Part shown: positions 1 through 10,250 of the stretch, in pieces
Layout of the letters: every line of letters starts with the position of its first letter
Numbering within the stretch: position 1 is the first letter of the stretch
Assembly (NCBI RefSeq): GCF_000801105.2
Contig: NC_079516.1
Location: 47,534,908-47,598,907 of the forward strand
Direction of reading: 5' to 3'
DNA length: 64,000 nt
From: Raphanus sativus
Taxonomy: Eukaryota > Streptophyta > Magnoliopsida > Brassicales > Brassicaceae
The notes under the pieces: generated by a model
Databases searched by the model: none
What the model was told of the DNA's origin: nothing
What the model saw: the letters and a program-made list of their open reading frames with translations, nothing else
Position numbers and translations under genes: made by a program

Positions 1-49
1 AGACAAAGCAACCGATCGAAACAAACCAGAGGTTGCCCCGTTATCTAAC

Positions 50-140
50 CTGAGGAAGACGGCGGAGTGTCTGAATTCGGGGAAGCACCAGACTTCTTCT
101 TCGCCTTCGTCTGAGATGACTTGGAGTTCTTTTTCGCCAT
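50..140 (-). CDS. 5' end of an unidentified gene (first coding exon, partial)
   Basis: An ATG at 140 opens a very basic, Ser/Lys-rich peptide (begins MAKKNSKSSQTKAKKKSG) of 30 codons. At 49/50 the minus strand reads CTCAG then GTTAG, a plausible splice donor. If it is not spliced, the frame meets a stop one codon later. I read it as exon 1 of a gene that continues off the left edge, with its 5' UTR near 141-240. The composition suggests a nuclear or ribosomal-type N-terminus, but the family is not recognisable from 30 residues. Confidence 0.4.
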
Positions 141-2484
141 TGTCTCTTGTCTTCGTTGGTTACAGATCGAGAGAAATTAGGGATTTTTTGAATTGGGGAA
201 AATCAAGTAACATGAAAGAGAGAAGAGTCGACTGCCTTGTTTTGTCCGGCCAAACTTAAAAAAAATAAGAAAATACTGAACCGTGGTTAGTATTGCTTTA
301 GTTAGGTTAGTCTTGTGTAGAGGGTAAAGAAGACTTTAGATAGACATAATGTGCTCCTCAAGTGGGAACCGTCTGATGGTGTAATTCCAAAGACAAAAAG
401 TGTCCTGGAGTGGAAAAAAATCAAAACAAAACACGTAAAACTATCGAATCATATCCTATCAACGCGTACGATAGTGCTACTGTCACGATATATTTTCTCT
501 ACAAAGGCACGTGTATTTTGTGTGGAAATTTGTGGTAGTGACATCTTATTTGAATTTCATAAAGGTGATAGTTGTTAAGAAGACAGCTCTAAAAGCCTAA
601 GCCATGTGACTAATGGCATTTCATTTGAAACTCCATCGAATATTTATTAATAACGATCGCGTAGCCTTTATGTTTGGGTTCATTTTTTTCTGGTTTAGCA
701 TTCTTTTACAAATGAACAATAACAGTAAGGAAGCGACATACGGTGCCTAACCAACATCAGCTTCCGGCCGTTAAAACTTAAAAATCATTAAACCATGAGC
801 GGCCACGGGCACGATGCAGAATCTTGGTTATCGACTACGATTCAAATAAGTTGAGATATTTTAAAATGTTACTATTATGTAGATTTAAACAATAAGTGCA
901 TGCTAAATTGCTAACATTTATGACGCAGAAAACAAATAATTCTAAAAATGATACACAGAAACAATTTAATCACGGGCTGGTCCATTGACATGTCAAACTT
1001 CTCTAAATAATTAAAAAGTTTGGTCCACTGAGTTCATAAAAGTATGTTGGAGAGATTTAATCGTGACAAAAGGACGTAGATTTTGATTCCAGACTTGGTC
1101 GGATCCACTCTAGTTAACTATAACAAGAAAGTGAAATTAATTACTATACGATTCATATATGAAGTGAAGAGAGGAAGATCTTGGTTACATTGGTAGATAC
1201 AGTGTGATTATGGAAGTATTACAAACAAACTCTTTTTGTTAATTAGTTTTTTTTTTTATGTAATCAGAAAGAGATGTGAAGAAAGAAATGTGTAGATCAT
1301 TTAAGCACATAGATGACAATATATTTTTGGTTGGCGTGTCAATACTCAAGACCAGAAATTTTAAAATCGGATCGACTCAATGGTTAGACAAGATATAATC
1401 ATGAACTGATCTAATGTACGGACTACTGAATCTCAAATCTATTAAACTGAGTAAAAAGTAAAAACTGTTAAAATTATTAAAAAATAATAAAACAACACTA
1501 TATATAAAAAATAGTTTATATTTACAATATTTTATATTTGATATTTATTTAATTTTAGTTATCTATTATATTTACTAATATTACTTTAAATTTATGTAAA
1601 TACTAAAATATATTGAATTAAATTATTGAATTAAATTATTGAATTAGGTTTTAATCTGGTCGAACTATATTGAACCGTGATTCAAGTATTGTCCGGTTCA
1701 ACTTCCGGTGCAGTCTTATAAACACTGCTTAAGACTTAGGACACTTGGTCTTCTAAAACAATTTACAATCATTAGTGGAGTAATTAATATTCATGCTCGT
1801 TTTTAATTTCTCTCGCCTTAATTTTTTAACCTTAAGTAGTTATTCTTTACCTATTTGGCACCAAGGAAAGACATATGATTGATTTTCTTATTCATGAAAA
1901 GGTCAAAGTTTTATAGCATATAATACAAGTTTACGTATTTAATGGACCAGATATTTTATGTACACATTGTAAGTTTTTTTTGTTTTACTCTATAAACCAT
2001 AGTATTAATTAGTACTTTCTTGATCACTGAAACATGGTTCTAAAGACTTAACACTTAAGGTTTTGAAACTCTTTAATTAAGAAAATGCATTCATATTGCT
2101 AATCAAGATGGAATACGATCGGTGCAAGAAAGAATCAAGATAGAATATGATTTGATTAACATCGAAACATATTAAAATGTGACTACAGACTTTCGAGAAT
2201 AATGTGTCATCATTTGTCAAAAAAAAGAATTGAGTATTCAGATAAAATAGACACGAGAAGGATATGAACTATGAGTCAGCAGTCGATATCCATGATTAAA
2301 AAATAGATTAAAACATTAAAAACCATGCCTTAAAAACTAATTTACACAAATAAAAAACGACTCAGCTTCCTATAAATACCCTCCAAAGTCTCCCTTTCTT
2401 CTTGCCTCTTCCTCTTTGTTTTGTTATTTACTCCATTTTCTCAAATATTGAAAACAGTATTTTTGCTTACTTTATTTTCTTGTA
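141..2484. other. Intergenic region upstream of the HAD gene
   Basis: AT-rich DNA with no convincing coding frame. About 1360-1400 and 1655-1720 carry 'ggttcaa/aaccg'-type text that resembles decayed dispersed repeats common in Brassicaceae. A short 15-bp tandem repeat (ttgaattaaatta) lies at about 1612-1646. The right end is the promoter of the HAD gene. Confidence 0.5.
2371..2379 (+). promoter_or_regulatory. TATA box of the HAD-family gene
   Basis: TATAAATAC lies 114 bp upstream of the ATG at 2485. It is followed by a CT-rich stretch typical of a plant 5' leader. Position and sequence fit a core promoter with transcription starting near 2400. Confidence 0.6.
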
Positions 2485-3921
2485 ATGGCTTCCTCCCCGA
2501 TCAACTGCCTCATTTTCGGTAAAACTCAAATACATTTACAAAGCTTATATTATTTGTTTTTTTAACATGCTTATATTATTTGTTACAAAGCAGTAAAACT
2601 CAATCTTGGTGTTATTTGTAACTGTGATCAGATTTGGATGACACATTATACCCTCTGAAAACGGGAATAGCTCCAGCCGTCAAGAAAAACATCGACGGTA
2701 ACTAAACGGAAATTTACTTTTTTTACTAATTTCACAAACATTCGGTTAATTATATATCCCTTGGCAGATTTTCTAATGGAGAAGTTTGGATTCTCTGAAA
2801 GTAAAGCTTCAAGCCTAAGAGTTGAACTCTTCAAGACTTATGGAAGTACTCTCGCTGGTCTTAGGGTAATTTCACTTCTCCATACTCTTGTATCTTAAGA
2901 AAATTGAACTTAAATGATTTCTCATTTCTTGTCTTTATTTTCATATATATTTTGTAGGCATTAGGTCACGATGTTCATCCTGATGAATATCACAGGTAAA
3001 AAAATCACCACGAACACATATAATATACCATTTGTATATAATTTGTTCTTAATACGTTATGTTGTTTTTCCTGATAATTTTGGTTGCAGTGTCGTGCACG
3101 GAAGGTTGCCGTATGGTTCGATCCAACCTAACAGCAAACTACGAAACCTTCTGAACAAAATCAAACAGAGAAAAATCGTAAGTTCATTTATTTAATTTTT
3201 TTTAAAACATAACATGAATTTTTATTTAGTTTCATAGTTTGTACTAAAACGAGTAAATGATCTTTTTTTATTGGGTCATCAGATTTTCACGAATTCAGAC
3301 AGGAACCATGCGATGAAGGTTCTTGAGAGATTGGGTTTAGAAGATTGTTTCGAAGAGATAATCTGTTTCGAGACAATGAACCCGAATTTATTCGGGCCAA
3401 CAACCCGACCCGATGAGCATCCCGTCGTGCTCAAGCCTTCGTTGACCGCGATGGATGTGTGCATTCGTATCGCCAACGTTGACCCTCGCCGGGCGGTAAT
3501 AATCTTATTTATTTAAATTATTTACTTCTTTTCACCTTGATAATTAGCTCCACATGTATCGTATTAAACTGCTTTATTTGTTTTAATAGGTATTTTTGGA
3601 TGATAATGTCCACAATATTACCGCCGGCAAATCTGTGGGGCTTCACACAATCCTGGTAAATTTTTTATTACATCCACAGTCCTGGTAACTTTTTATTCTA
3701 TATGAAATTAATTTTTTTCTTCTATATTGGTTTAAAAGGTGGGAAGATCAGAAAAGACTAAAGATGCGGATTATGCAGTGGAGAGTGTAACTGATATAGC
3801 TACAGCGGTGCCGGATATTTGGGCGACGGCTACGAGCGGATGCGATGACGGCGGTGAGAGGATCAGACGGAGCAAGAGTGAGCTTGAAGGTATGGCTTCA
3901 ATCACAGCCGTCGGTGCGTGA
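2485..3921 (+). CDS. HAD-superfamily phosphatase, pyrimidine 5'-nucleotidase-like (At2g32150 type)
   Basis: Eight coding exons: 2485-2518, 2632-2697, 2768-2865, 2958-2995, 3090-3177, 3283-3495, 3590-3655, 3739-3921, all GT-AG. The sum is 786 nt (261 aa), close to the Arabidopsis protein. HAD motif I (DLDDTLYP, nucleophile and acid/base Asp) spans the exon 1/2 junction. Motif II is IFTNS at the start of exon 6. The conserved Lys is in VLKPS and motif III is VFLDDN in exon 7. This set is typical of the cytosolic pyrimidine 5'-nucleotidase/SDT1-like subgroup, which hydrolyses nucleotide or small sugar phosphates with Mg2+. The exact substrate cannot be read from sequence. All catalytic residues are present, so the enzyme looks active. 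The tail after IWATA is Ser/Arg-rich and ends in TAVGA. Confidence 0.88.
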
Positions 3922-5241
3922 CGTGCGAATCGTGGCCGTTGGATATTTTAACGTTTAGTGGTTGGGATTGCACAGATGGCGTTAAATGTCTAAAATGCAT
4001 GTGAATAAAATAATAGAGGTGGTGGAGGATATTAATATTCATCCCATCTGGACACCAAATGTGAATACGCAATGACGATGTTAATGTATGATGACAGTGA
4101 CGATGTTTACATTTCGTTTCTTTTAATCAAATGTATAAAAATAATTTTCGAATAAGCCTTAAGATTTTATAGTTTTCAATTTTTTGTTAATTACCTGGCA
4201 TTATACAGAAGATAACCTTAATTTATTAAATGCATAATAATATTTCTTTTTGCCAACAAACGAAAAAAATGCGTAATAATATTTTAAAAAGCATATTCGG
4301 TGACTATTATTTTATCAAATCATATATAAATACATAGAATGATGATTGAATAGGTTATATATTACTTATGTGATTTGATTTCACAAAGTCACGTTCCTCT
4401 ATATTATAGAACTAGATATGTATCGGACCTTGTCTATTGTCTGGAGTAAGATTCCGGATCAGTCAGGCCTGATGACAACGAAACAAATCGGAACGATGAT
4501 TATACATGTATGTTAACGGGCTCGTCGTTGGTTGAACTGCGTGTCTTTTTAAGGCCTCTGCAGTGATTAGTTCTTTCATTTATACTATCCTTATGTCAAG
4601 CCAAGCCTATATTTGAAGAGATTGGTTCATTTATACTAATCTTTATGTACATCGTGTTACTGTTATGTTTTCTCTTAACTTTTGAGTATATAACCTCTCC
4701 TTGATGCATTATGTGTGTTGTGGACAGTCTTTCATTATTTCTATACTACTATTCAATTTCCGAATTTGCGGCTTGCTGTGTTGATACACGAAGTCCTGCA
4801 TAGCATAGAGACAAATTGGCAAACGTGTAGTTCCTTCCTTATTTGTCTATTGAAAACTAGTGTTTGGTAGTAGTACCTGCTACATTTGCTCTGTTTACAA
4901 AGTTAATTATATGATTTGCAGCTAACTAAATCTTGAATGAGTCGTGATAAAGTGATCCGCTAACACCTTTTTTATTTATTTTATAGTTTGATTATGACTT
5001 GTGAGTTACTAAAAGAATATAAATTTTGTTTGAAACAGAGAGCTGAAAACAGTAAACAGTCCAAACTAGTTACTTCCATGCCAAACAAGATACTCAAGTT
5101 ACTTTGGAAACGTAAGGGAAAGAATAATTCGTGAGATTTTATATATTGACAATCGAAGCAATTGCTTACGTATAAACCTTTTCATAAGCTTTTACAAACG
5201 AGTGAAATTTTTCTACAAACTTGTTCAAACCACGATCTTCA
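3922..5241. other. Intergenic region between convergent genes
   Basis: 3' flanks of the HAD gene (plus) and of TFIIS-N-like paralogue 1 (minus). Composition is mixed. I see no ORF with coding character, no RNA gene and no delimitable repeat. Confidence 0.4.
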
Positions 5242-6048
5242 TCACATCACTAGTTTCCTCGTCTTTGTAGGTTCTCTTGTGAAGCCCTGACCGCGTCTCT
5301 GATGAGCCTGACGAGGTTTGCAAAGAATCATATCGATTGTAGACGCAGCTTTAGTTTCATCTTCTCTGATCCTCTGCCTCCAGAGCTGAAGAAGGGCTGT
5401 TGCAGCATTGCAAATTGTACAGTCTTTGTGCTTGGTAAGTCCCTGAAGCCTCTCCATCATCCTCCTTGGCTCTTGAGGTTTTGGAGTGACATTCATCTTC
5501 ATGAGCAACGAGATAGCCTCGACGCAGCGAGACGCGTCTGCTTTGCCGGAGATAATACCCTTAGGGTTGGCCAAGTCAGCCGCTTTCTTTGCTGCTTCGA
5601 ACAACTCCACCATCTCCTCTGTTTTAGGGTTTTGGCAAGCAGCGACCCTCTTCGGAGGAGGAAGCAAGGTTTTGGTTGTAACCTTACCATTACCATCTTT
5701 GTCTTTGATGTCTCGTTCCGTTTTTGCAAGCAGCGTCTTTGTCTTATTCTTCTTGGGATTGAAAGATTGGTCTTTTCTTCCATGTCCGTAGAGAGTGGCC
5801 AACCATGAATCGAACAAGGACTGAGACACTTCACAGATCTTAGGGCTTTTATGAGTTCTCAGAGTCTCCAACCGAAATATCGACTCGGAAAATCGTTGAA
5901 TATCGCTGACGGAGAGAGACGCGGACTTCAACCTAATCAGAACATCAACACATCGTTCGATGCCGTCTATGTTTCGTGTAAGGTAAGTGGCTTCGATGGC
6001 TGCGGAAAACAAAGCTTGTAAATCATCAGACATCTCCTGCGCCGTCAT
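5242..6048 (-). CDS. Protein with two TFIIS N-terminal (TND)-like domains, paralogue 1
   Basis: Single-exon gene of 268 aa. Two helical-bundle units resembling the TFIIS/LEDGF/Med26 N-terminal domain are visible. One is at about residues 10-95 (core pattern VLIRLKSASLSV, LETLRTHKSPKI, SLFDSWLATLYG). The other is at about 150-245 (AISLLMKMNVT, LQGLTKHKDCTIC, ALLQLWRQRI). A Lys-rich linker separates them. Such domains bind short TND-interacting motifs in RNA polymerase II elongation and chromatin factors. There is no zinc ribbon or central TFIIS domain, so it is not TFIIS itself. It is a tandem paralogue of the gene at 9255-10250; both are on the minus strand, one on each side of PTAC18. A TATATATA at about 6202-6210 suits the core promoter. 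Family assignment is by pattern recognition; function is inferred. Confidence 0.75.
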   Translation of the reverse strand: MTAQEMSDDLQALFSAAIEATYLTRNIDGIERCVDVLIRLKSASLSVSDIQRFSESIFRLETLRTHKSPKICEVSQSLFDSWLATLYGHGRKDQSFNPKKNKTKTLLAKTERDIKDKDGNGKVTTKTLLPPPKRVAACQNPKTEEMVELFEAAKKAADLANPKGIISGKADASRCVEAISLLMKMNVTPKPQEPRRMMERLQGLTKHKDCTICNAATALLQLWRQRIREDETKAASTIDMILCKPRQAHQRRGQGFTREPTKTRKLVM

Positions 6049-7540
6049 CTTTCTTTCTTGCGTTGTTGTCGTTGAGTTTCAGATGATTTGTGTGATCGAA
6101 CTATGGAAAAGAGGTTTCAGGTAACGAGAAGAGCTTAGGGCTTCGAGTGTGATTTGTAAGAGCGGAATAAGGAAAGAGAGTAGGTGAGAGAGAGAGAGTT
6201 GATATATATAGGGCGAGTGGGTTCTGTATGCTGTAACTAAGAAAAGGAAATTTTAGTAACTTAAGATCCAAGCAACTTCTCTCAGTTTCTTTTTTCTCAC
6301 CCCAAGGATAGTTTCGTCTAAATCTCCTAAATCAAATTTGAACCATACACATTGTTGTTAGAAGCTAATTAAATCCGAGATCAATTCATAAAATTATTCT
6401 ATTTTTGTTTGTTTGTTAAGGTTAGGGAACTAAATTTTGTTAAGCTTTTTAATACCCAATCTTTTTCACTACCCAGTTTAATACCCTAACTAATTATTTT
6501 GTTCATTTTAATATCCAAATTTTTAAAACTGTGTCCACTTTAATATCTGAACTTTATTTATTTTAATTAAAATACTAATAAGTTTCAAATAAAATTTTAA
6601 ATTTTTTTAAAATTTACAAAATAAACTCAGAAAATTCTAAATTTTTTTTGGTGTTTGAGAAATAAAAATAACTAAATAGTGTAAATTATTAAATTTTGTG
6701 ATAAAAATTCTAAGTTTTAAATATTGTATTTAGTTTGTTTTCTGAAATAAAAAAGAAATTTATTTTTATCATTCAAATTCATTTATTTTTTGAAAAATAA
6801 TTTTTCCATGGTTTATCTACCTTCTTTTCTAAATCTTAAAATAAAATTAGAATTTTTAATATTTTATTCTTAGATTTTTGAGATTTTATTAACTTTTGTT
6901 TGAAACTTATTAGTATTTTTATTTAAATAAATAAAGTTGGGGTATTAAAGTGGGTACACTGTTAAAAATTTGGGTATTAAAATGAGTAAAATAATTAGTT
7001 GGAGTATTAAACTGGGTAGTAAAAAAGTTTGGATATTAAAAAGCTTAACAAAATTTAGTTCGGGTATTTTTATGGAATTTTCCCTTAAGCTTACTATGAC
7101 TACAAATAATTTCAAAATAACTTTTTGTTATTTATATAAAAGTTTTTTTAAGTCGAGTAAAATCACTCAATCTCTTCATGGTTGTGAGTTTCCTTTTGAT
7201 TCTTCAACGCTCTCACTCTCTCTAAAATGTCTGAACCAGCTGTTTTGTCTGAAGCAGCTGCTCTGTTTTTCAAAAGTTGTTTAGTACAAATAAGATGCAA
7301 CATTCTCTTCAAAAACAAAGACCCACTTTGAGTTCTTTTGAATCCTTCATCCCTCTCACATAGATTTCTGCTCTGTTTACTTTAATGTAAGCATCACACA
7401 AATTTCTAAAGAAGAATAAGAGAAATTGTTTTGTTATTTTTTATATCATTCCCAAAAGGATCCATCAGACTACAACAACAAACAACAAACACAAGTGCAA
7501 ACCTTCATGAGGGCTCTAAACTCAAAACTCTACATTTGAA
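6049..7540. other. Intergenic region with a MULE-type MITE
   Basis: Holds the 5' leader and TATA region of paralogue 1 (to about 6260), the inverted-repeat element at 6425-7084 and the 3' flank of PTAC18. An open frame at 6970-7284 lies largely inside the repeat arm and is not credible as a gene. Confidence 0.6.
6425..7084. mobile_element. Non-autonomous MULE (MITE-like) with long inverted repeats
   Basis: About 190-bp arms are inverted copies (left about 6430-6600, right about 6890-7075). Both carry the same text around AAATTTTGTTAAGC and a run of 'ttaatacccaa'-like phrases. The ends read GGGAA...TTCCC. Nine-bp direct repeats flank it: TTAAGGTTA (6416-6424) and TTAAGCTTA (7085-7093), one mismatch. 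A 9-bp duplication with GGGAAA-type ends is the Mutator-like signature. The left terminus lacks about 20 bp present at the right end, so it is probably immobile. The centre is AT-rich with no ORF. Confidence 0.65.
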
Positions 7541-7954
7541 TCAATCATCGCCATAGGCCTTGAAACAATACCGTTCACGGTAAGGAGCGTTGAAGAAAAG
7601 ATCAGCCTCTAACCATTTCGGGTACCGAACAAGATCTCCAGCCAAAAACTGCATAAACCTCTCGCTGCCTTGGGGAACAACACGAACCTCTCCTTCTTCA
7701 ATGTAAACCAACTGATCAACCTGCCAGTCCCACGGCAGTTTGCATTTCCCAGTCCTCCAAACTGACCATCTCGAAACCCCGAGCTCCTCTAACCGTCTCT
7801 GTGACACTTTCCGTTCCACTTTAACGTTATATAGCTCCTCCAACGGTGTCTGCATAGAAGTTACTTTAAAGGCTCTCTGAAGGGACATGTTATTCGTTTT
7901 CTTGCATTGAGTGAGAGATCCAGGAAACGGTGTGGCCATTATAAAACTTGCCAT
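7541..7954 (-). CDS. PTAC18: PTAC18, plastid transcriptionally active chromosome cupin protein
   Basis: Single coding exon of 137 aa. An N-terminal segment rich in Ser, Thr and basic residues (about residues 1-35) fits a plastid transit peptide. A small cupin barrel of the DUF861/cupin_3 type follows at about 50-135 (VSRWSVWRTGKCKLPWDW, VYIEEGEVRVVPQG, FLAGDLVRYPKW, RYCFKAYG). The family is known from proteomics of plastid transcriptionally active chromosome. No enzymatic activity is established, and the usual metal-binding His set of cupins is not evident. A 5' UTR intron is likely at about 8005-8322 on this strand (CCG|GTAAG donor, GCGCAG acceptor). In this window it is sandwiched between two TFIIS-N-like paralogues on the same strand. 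Confidence 0.85.
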   Translation of the reverse strand: MASFIMATPFPGSLTQCKKTNNMSLQRAFKVTSMQTPLEELYNVKVERKVSQRRLEELGVSRWSVWRTGKCKLPWDWQVDQLVYIEEGEVRVVPQGSERFMQFLAGDLVRYPKWLEADLFFNAPYRERYCFKAYGDD

Positions 7955-8740
7955 AGCTGCTTTTTTTTCCTTCTTAATCCAATCTTGTTACACCGAGTTC
8001 GGATCTGCGCATAATATCGAGAAGAGACATTAGAATTTAAACCCATAATGAAATTTAACATAACACATAATGAAGGTTATGGTGCTATTTACGAGTGAGT
8101 CGTTGAAAAGCTTAAAACTCTATCATCTTATCAAAGACCACAAGGCAAAGTAAACGCACGCATTCAAGAGAATTGGATCGGAGAATTGAAATCTCTCCAC
8201 AATATTTAGTCGGAGAAAAATCAGAAAATACACCGAAATTACAACTCAAGAAGCCAAGAAGAAGGGTTGTTAATTTCAAAGCATAAGACAAATTATACTT
8301 AATTACAAATCTGAATTCTTACCGGAGAAGAAAATGGAGGGAGACGGAACTGTGTCCGAGTGAGACTTATGTCGCTTCCAAAAATTCTTAAACCCCTGAA
8401 CCAGACATGCTTATCCATCTATCCCCCGACTTTATGATGTAAATCATGAAAACAGCCCCCGTATTTAGATATATTTTTAATTATTCACCAAATGTTTTAA
8501 TATTGCTAATTGGTACCCAGATGTTTTTTTTCTATCAGTTTTGTTCTGTAACGTCTCACATTCTTCTGCAAATTTAGCACTTTTCAATATGGTAAAGCTT
8601 TTTGTTCAGTAAGCAATGCATTGGTGCTCTATTAAAATCCATGAGCTTTTTGTTCAGTAAGCAATGCATTCAGTAACCATCAAGAAGTTAGTAGAAGAAG
8701 ACGAAATAATGAAGTGGAGAGCAGTGTTACAAAAACAAAA
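7955..8740. other. PTAC18 5' region and spacer
   Basis: Contains the inferred PTAC18 5' UTR intron and promoter (to about 8450). From about 8598 to 8670 a 27-bp phrase (agctttttgttcagtaagc...) occurs twice, 43 bp apart. From 8708 to 8757 a second small duplication repeats 'aatgaagtggagagcagt' just before the small ORF. Confidence 0.5.
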
Positions 8741-8836
8741 ATGAAGTGGAGAGCAGTAGCAACAGCGTACGGTATCGGAGTGCTGTTTGGATTGGTGATA
8801 GGACACACTGTGTTGCTTTGTTATAAGTTTGTTTGA
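8741..8836 (+). CDS. Candidate 31-aa membrane microprotein
   Basis: ATG at 8741 to TGA at 8834-8836 encodes MKWRAVATAYGIGVLFG plus LVIGHTVLLCYKFV. This is a basic N-terminus followed by one hydrophobic segment of about 20 residues with Gly spacing (GIGVLFGLVIG), like a small single-span membrane protein. The DNA just upstream duplicates the start region (ATGAAGTGGAGAGCAGT at 8709). That earlier copy gives only a short peptide and stops. It could be a genuine microprotein or the last exon of a longer plus-strand gene. I do not recognise a family. Conservation in relatives would decide it. Confidence 0.35.
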   Translation: MKWRAVATAYGIGVLFGLVIGHTVLLCYKFV

Positions 8837-9254
8837 TTAAGAACAATGGTCAGAACAAGCTCAAAGGCATTTGAAGCCCTTGGCATTAGTTTGTTTCTGT
8901 TTCTGACAATGTTTTTGTCCTGTTTTTTTTTTTAATGTAATTTGATCTTAGAATTTGTATATGTGACTAGAAACATACTTCTATCATGTTCTGTGTTACT
9001 TTAAACTATTTTATGATAACAAAGGTGCTGAAACCACCAACTCTGTTACTTCAGTATCAAACAATGTAATGCAACTATGTTAAATACAATAAGAAACAAA
9101 AATAAATTTTTATTTGATTGACTATCGAATTAGTTTCTTACAAATTGTTTCAATCTCTTCCTCACTTTCCTACTACTCAGTCTACTCTACATACAATGAT
9201 TTACTACAATCTATTGAATTCACCATAGACATTCTTTTGTTCAAGCTATGATCT
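8837..9254. other. Spacer / 3' flank of paralogue 2
   Basis: AT-rich sequence, probably the 3' UTRs of the flanking transcription units. Nothing else is supported. Confidence 0.4.
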
Positions 9255-10250
9255 TCACATCACTAACTTCATTGCCTTTGTAGATTCTCTTCTTAAGCCC
9301 TGACCGCATGTTCGTTGAGCTCTAACGGGGTTCTCGGTAGCAGACGACTCTTTACGTTCTCGTTCTCCGATCCTCTGTCTCCAAAGCTGGAGAAGGGCTA
9401 TTGCAGCATTACAAATCGTACGGTCTTTGTGCTTTGTAATCCCCTGAAGCCTCTCAATCATCCTCCTTGGCTCATTAGGTTTTGGAGTGACGTTTATCTT
9501 CATGAGCAACGAGATAGCCTCTACGCAGCAAGACGCGTCTGCTTTGCCCGAGAGAATACCCTTAGCATTGGCCAAGTTAGCCGCTTTCTTGGCTGCTTCG
9601 AACAACTCCACCATCTCCTCTGTCTTAGGGTTTCTAGAATCGTTTGCTGGAACGTTCTTGCAAGCAGCGACTCTCCTCGGAGGAGGAATCAAGGTCTTGG
9701 TTGTAACCTTACCATCTTTGTCTTTAATGTCCCGTCTCGATTGAGGAGTAAGATCCGTGGCAGTAGTAACAGAGCAAATCTTGTGAGAATCTTGAAGTGA
9801 TCTACATGGAGGCTTCTTCGTAACAGACTTGCAAGCAACGTTCGTCTTTGTCTCAGTCCTTACCAGAGCGAGAGTTTTGTGATCTTGTTTCTTGTCCGAA
9901 GGCGAAACCAACAGATCGGTCCTTGCCTTCTTCTTCGTTAAAGACCCGATCTTTGTCCCTTTCCTCTTCAGACGACCTGCGTCAAGACTGGCCGATTCGT
10001 CTGTTCCTTGCGAGTAGAGCGTCTTAAGCAAGGAAGTAAACAGAGATTGAGATACTTCTCGGATTCTAGGTTTTCGATGCCTTCTCAAAGTCTCGAGCTT
10101 GAAAATAGACTCGGAGAAGTAAAGAATATGTTTGACCGAGAGAGACATAGACTTCAACCGAATCAACAGATCGACGCATCGTTCGACTCCACCGGGGCTT
10201 CGAGTATCGTAAGTGCTCTTGATGGCAGCACCTATCAAATCCTTCATCAT
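9255..10250 (-). CDS. Protein with two TFIIS N-terminal (TND)-like domains, paralogue 2
   Basis: Single-exon gene of 331 aa, clearly a duplicate of the gene at 5242-6048. The first TND-like unit is at about residues 1-90 (VERCVDVLIRLKSMSL, ETLRRHRKPRI). The second is at about 215-305 (AISLLMKINVTPKP, LQGITKHKDRTICNAA, LLQLWRQRIGER). The linker is about 60 residues longer than in paralogue 1 and rich in Lys, Thr and Ser, with KKKARTDL as a possible nuclear localisation signal. The C-terminus shows the same ending pattern (TKAMKLVM versus TKTRKLVM). The 5' side has a pyrimidine-purine tract at about 10250-10280 and an ATATATATA at 10371-10380 that fits a TATA box, mirroring paralogue 1. Role inferred: binding partner in RNA polymerase II or chromatin complexes. 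Confidence 0.75.
   Translation of the reverse strand: MMKDLIGAAIKSTYDTRSPGGVERCVDLLIRLKSMSLSVKHILYFSESIFKLETLRRHRKPRIREVSQSLFTSLLKTLYSQGTDESASLDAGRLKRKGTKIGSLTKKKARTDLLVSPSDKKQDHKTLALVRTETKTNVACKSVTKKPPCRSLQDSHKICSVTTATDLTPQSRRDIKDKDGKVTTKTLIPPPRRVAACKNVPANDSRNPKTEEMVELFEAAKKAANLANAKGILSGKADASCCVEAISLLMKINVTPKPNEPRRMIERLQGITKHKDRTICNAAIALLQLWRQRIGERERKESSATENPVRAQRTCGQGLRRESTKAMKLVM

Noticed and set aside
351..578. 75-aa plus-strand open frame
   Set aside because: No start context, domain or coding composition. It lies in AT-rich spacer DNA.
1320..1750. Possible dispersed repeat with 'aaccg/ggttcaa' text
   Set aside because: It resembles repeats at 51350-51480 and 53050-53180, but no termini or duplications could be defined.
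5302..5808. Long plus-strand frames opposite the TFIIS-N paralogues (also 9315-9800)
   Set aside because: They mirror the conserved minus-strand coding sequence in both paralogues, so they are antisense shadows.
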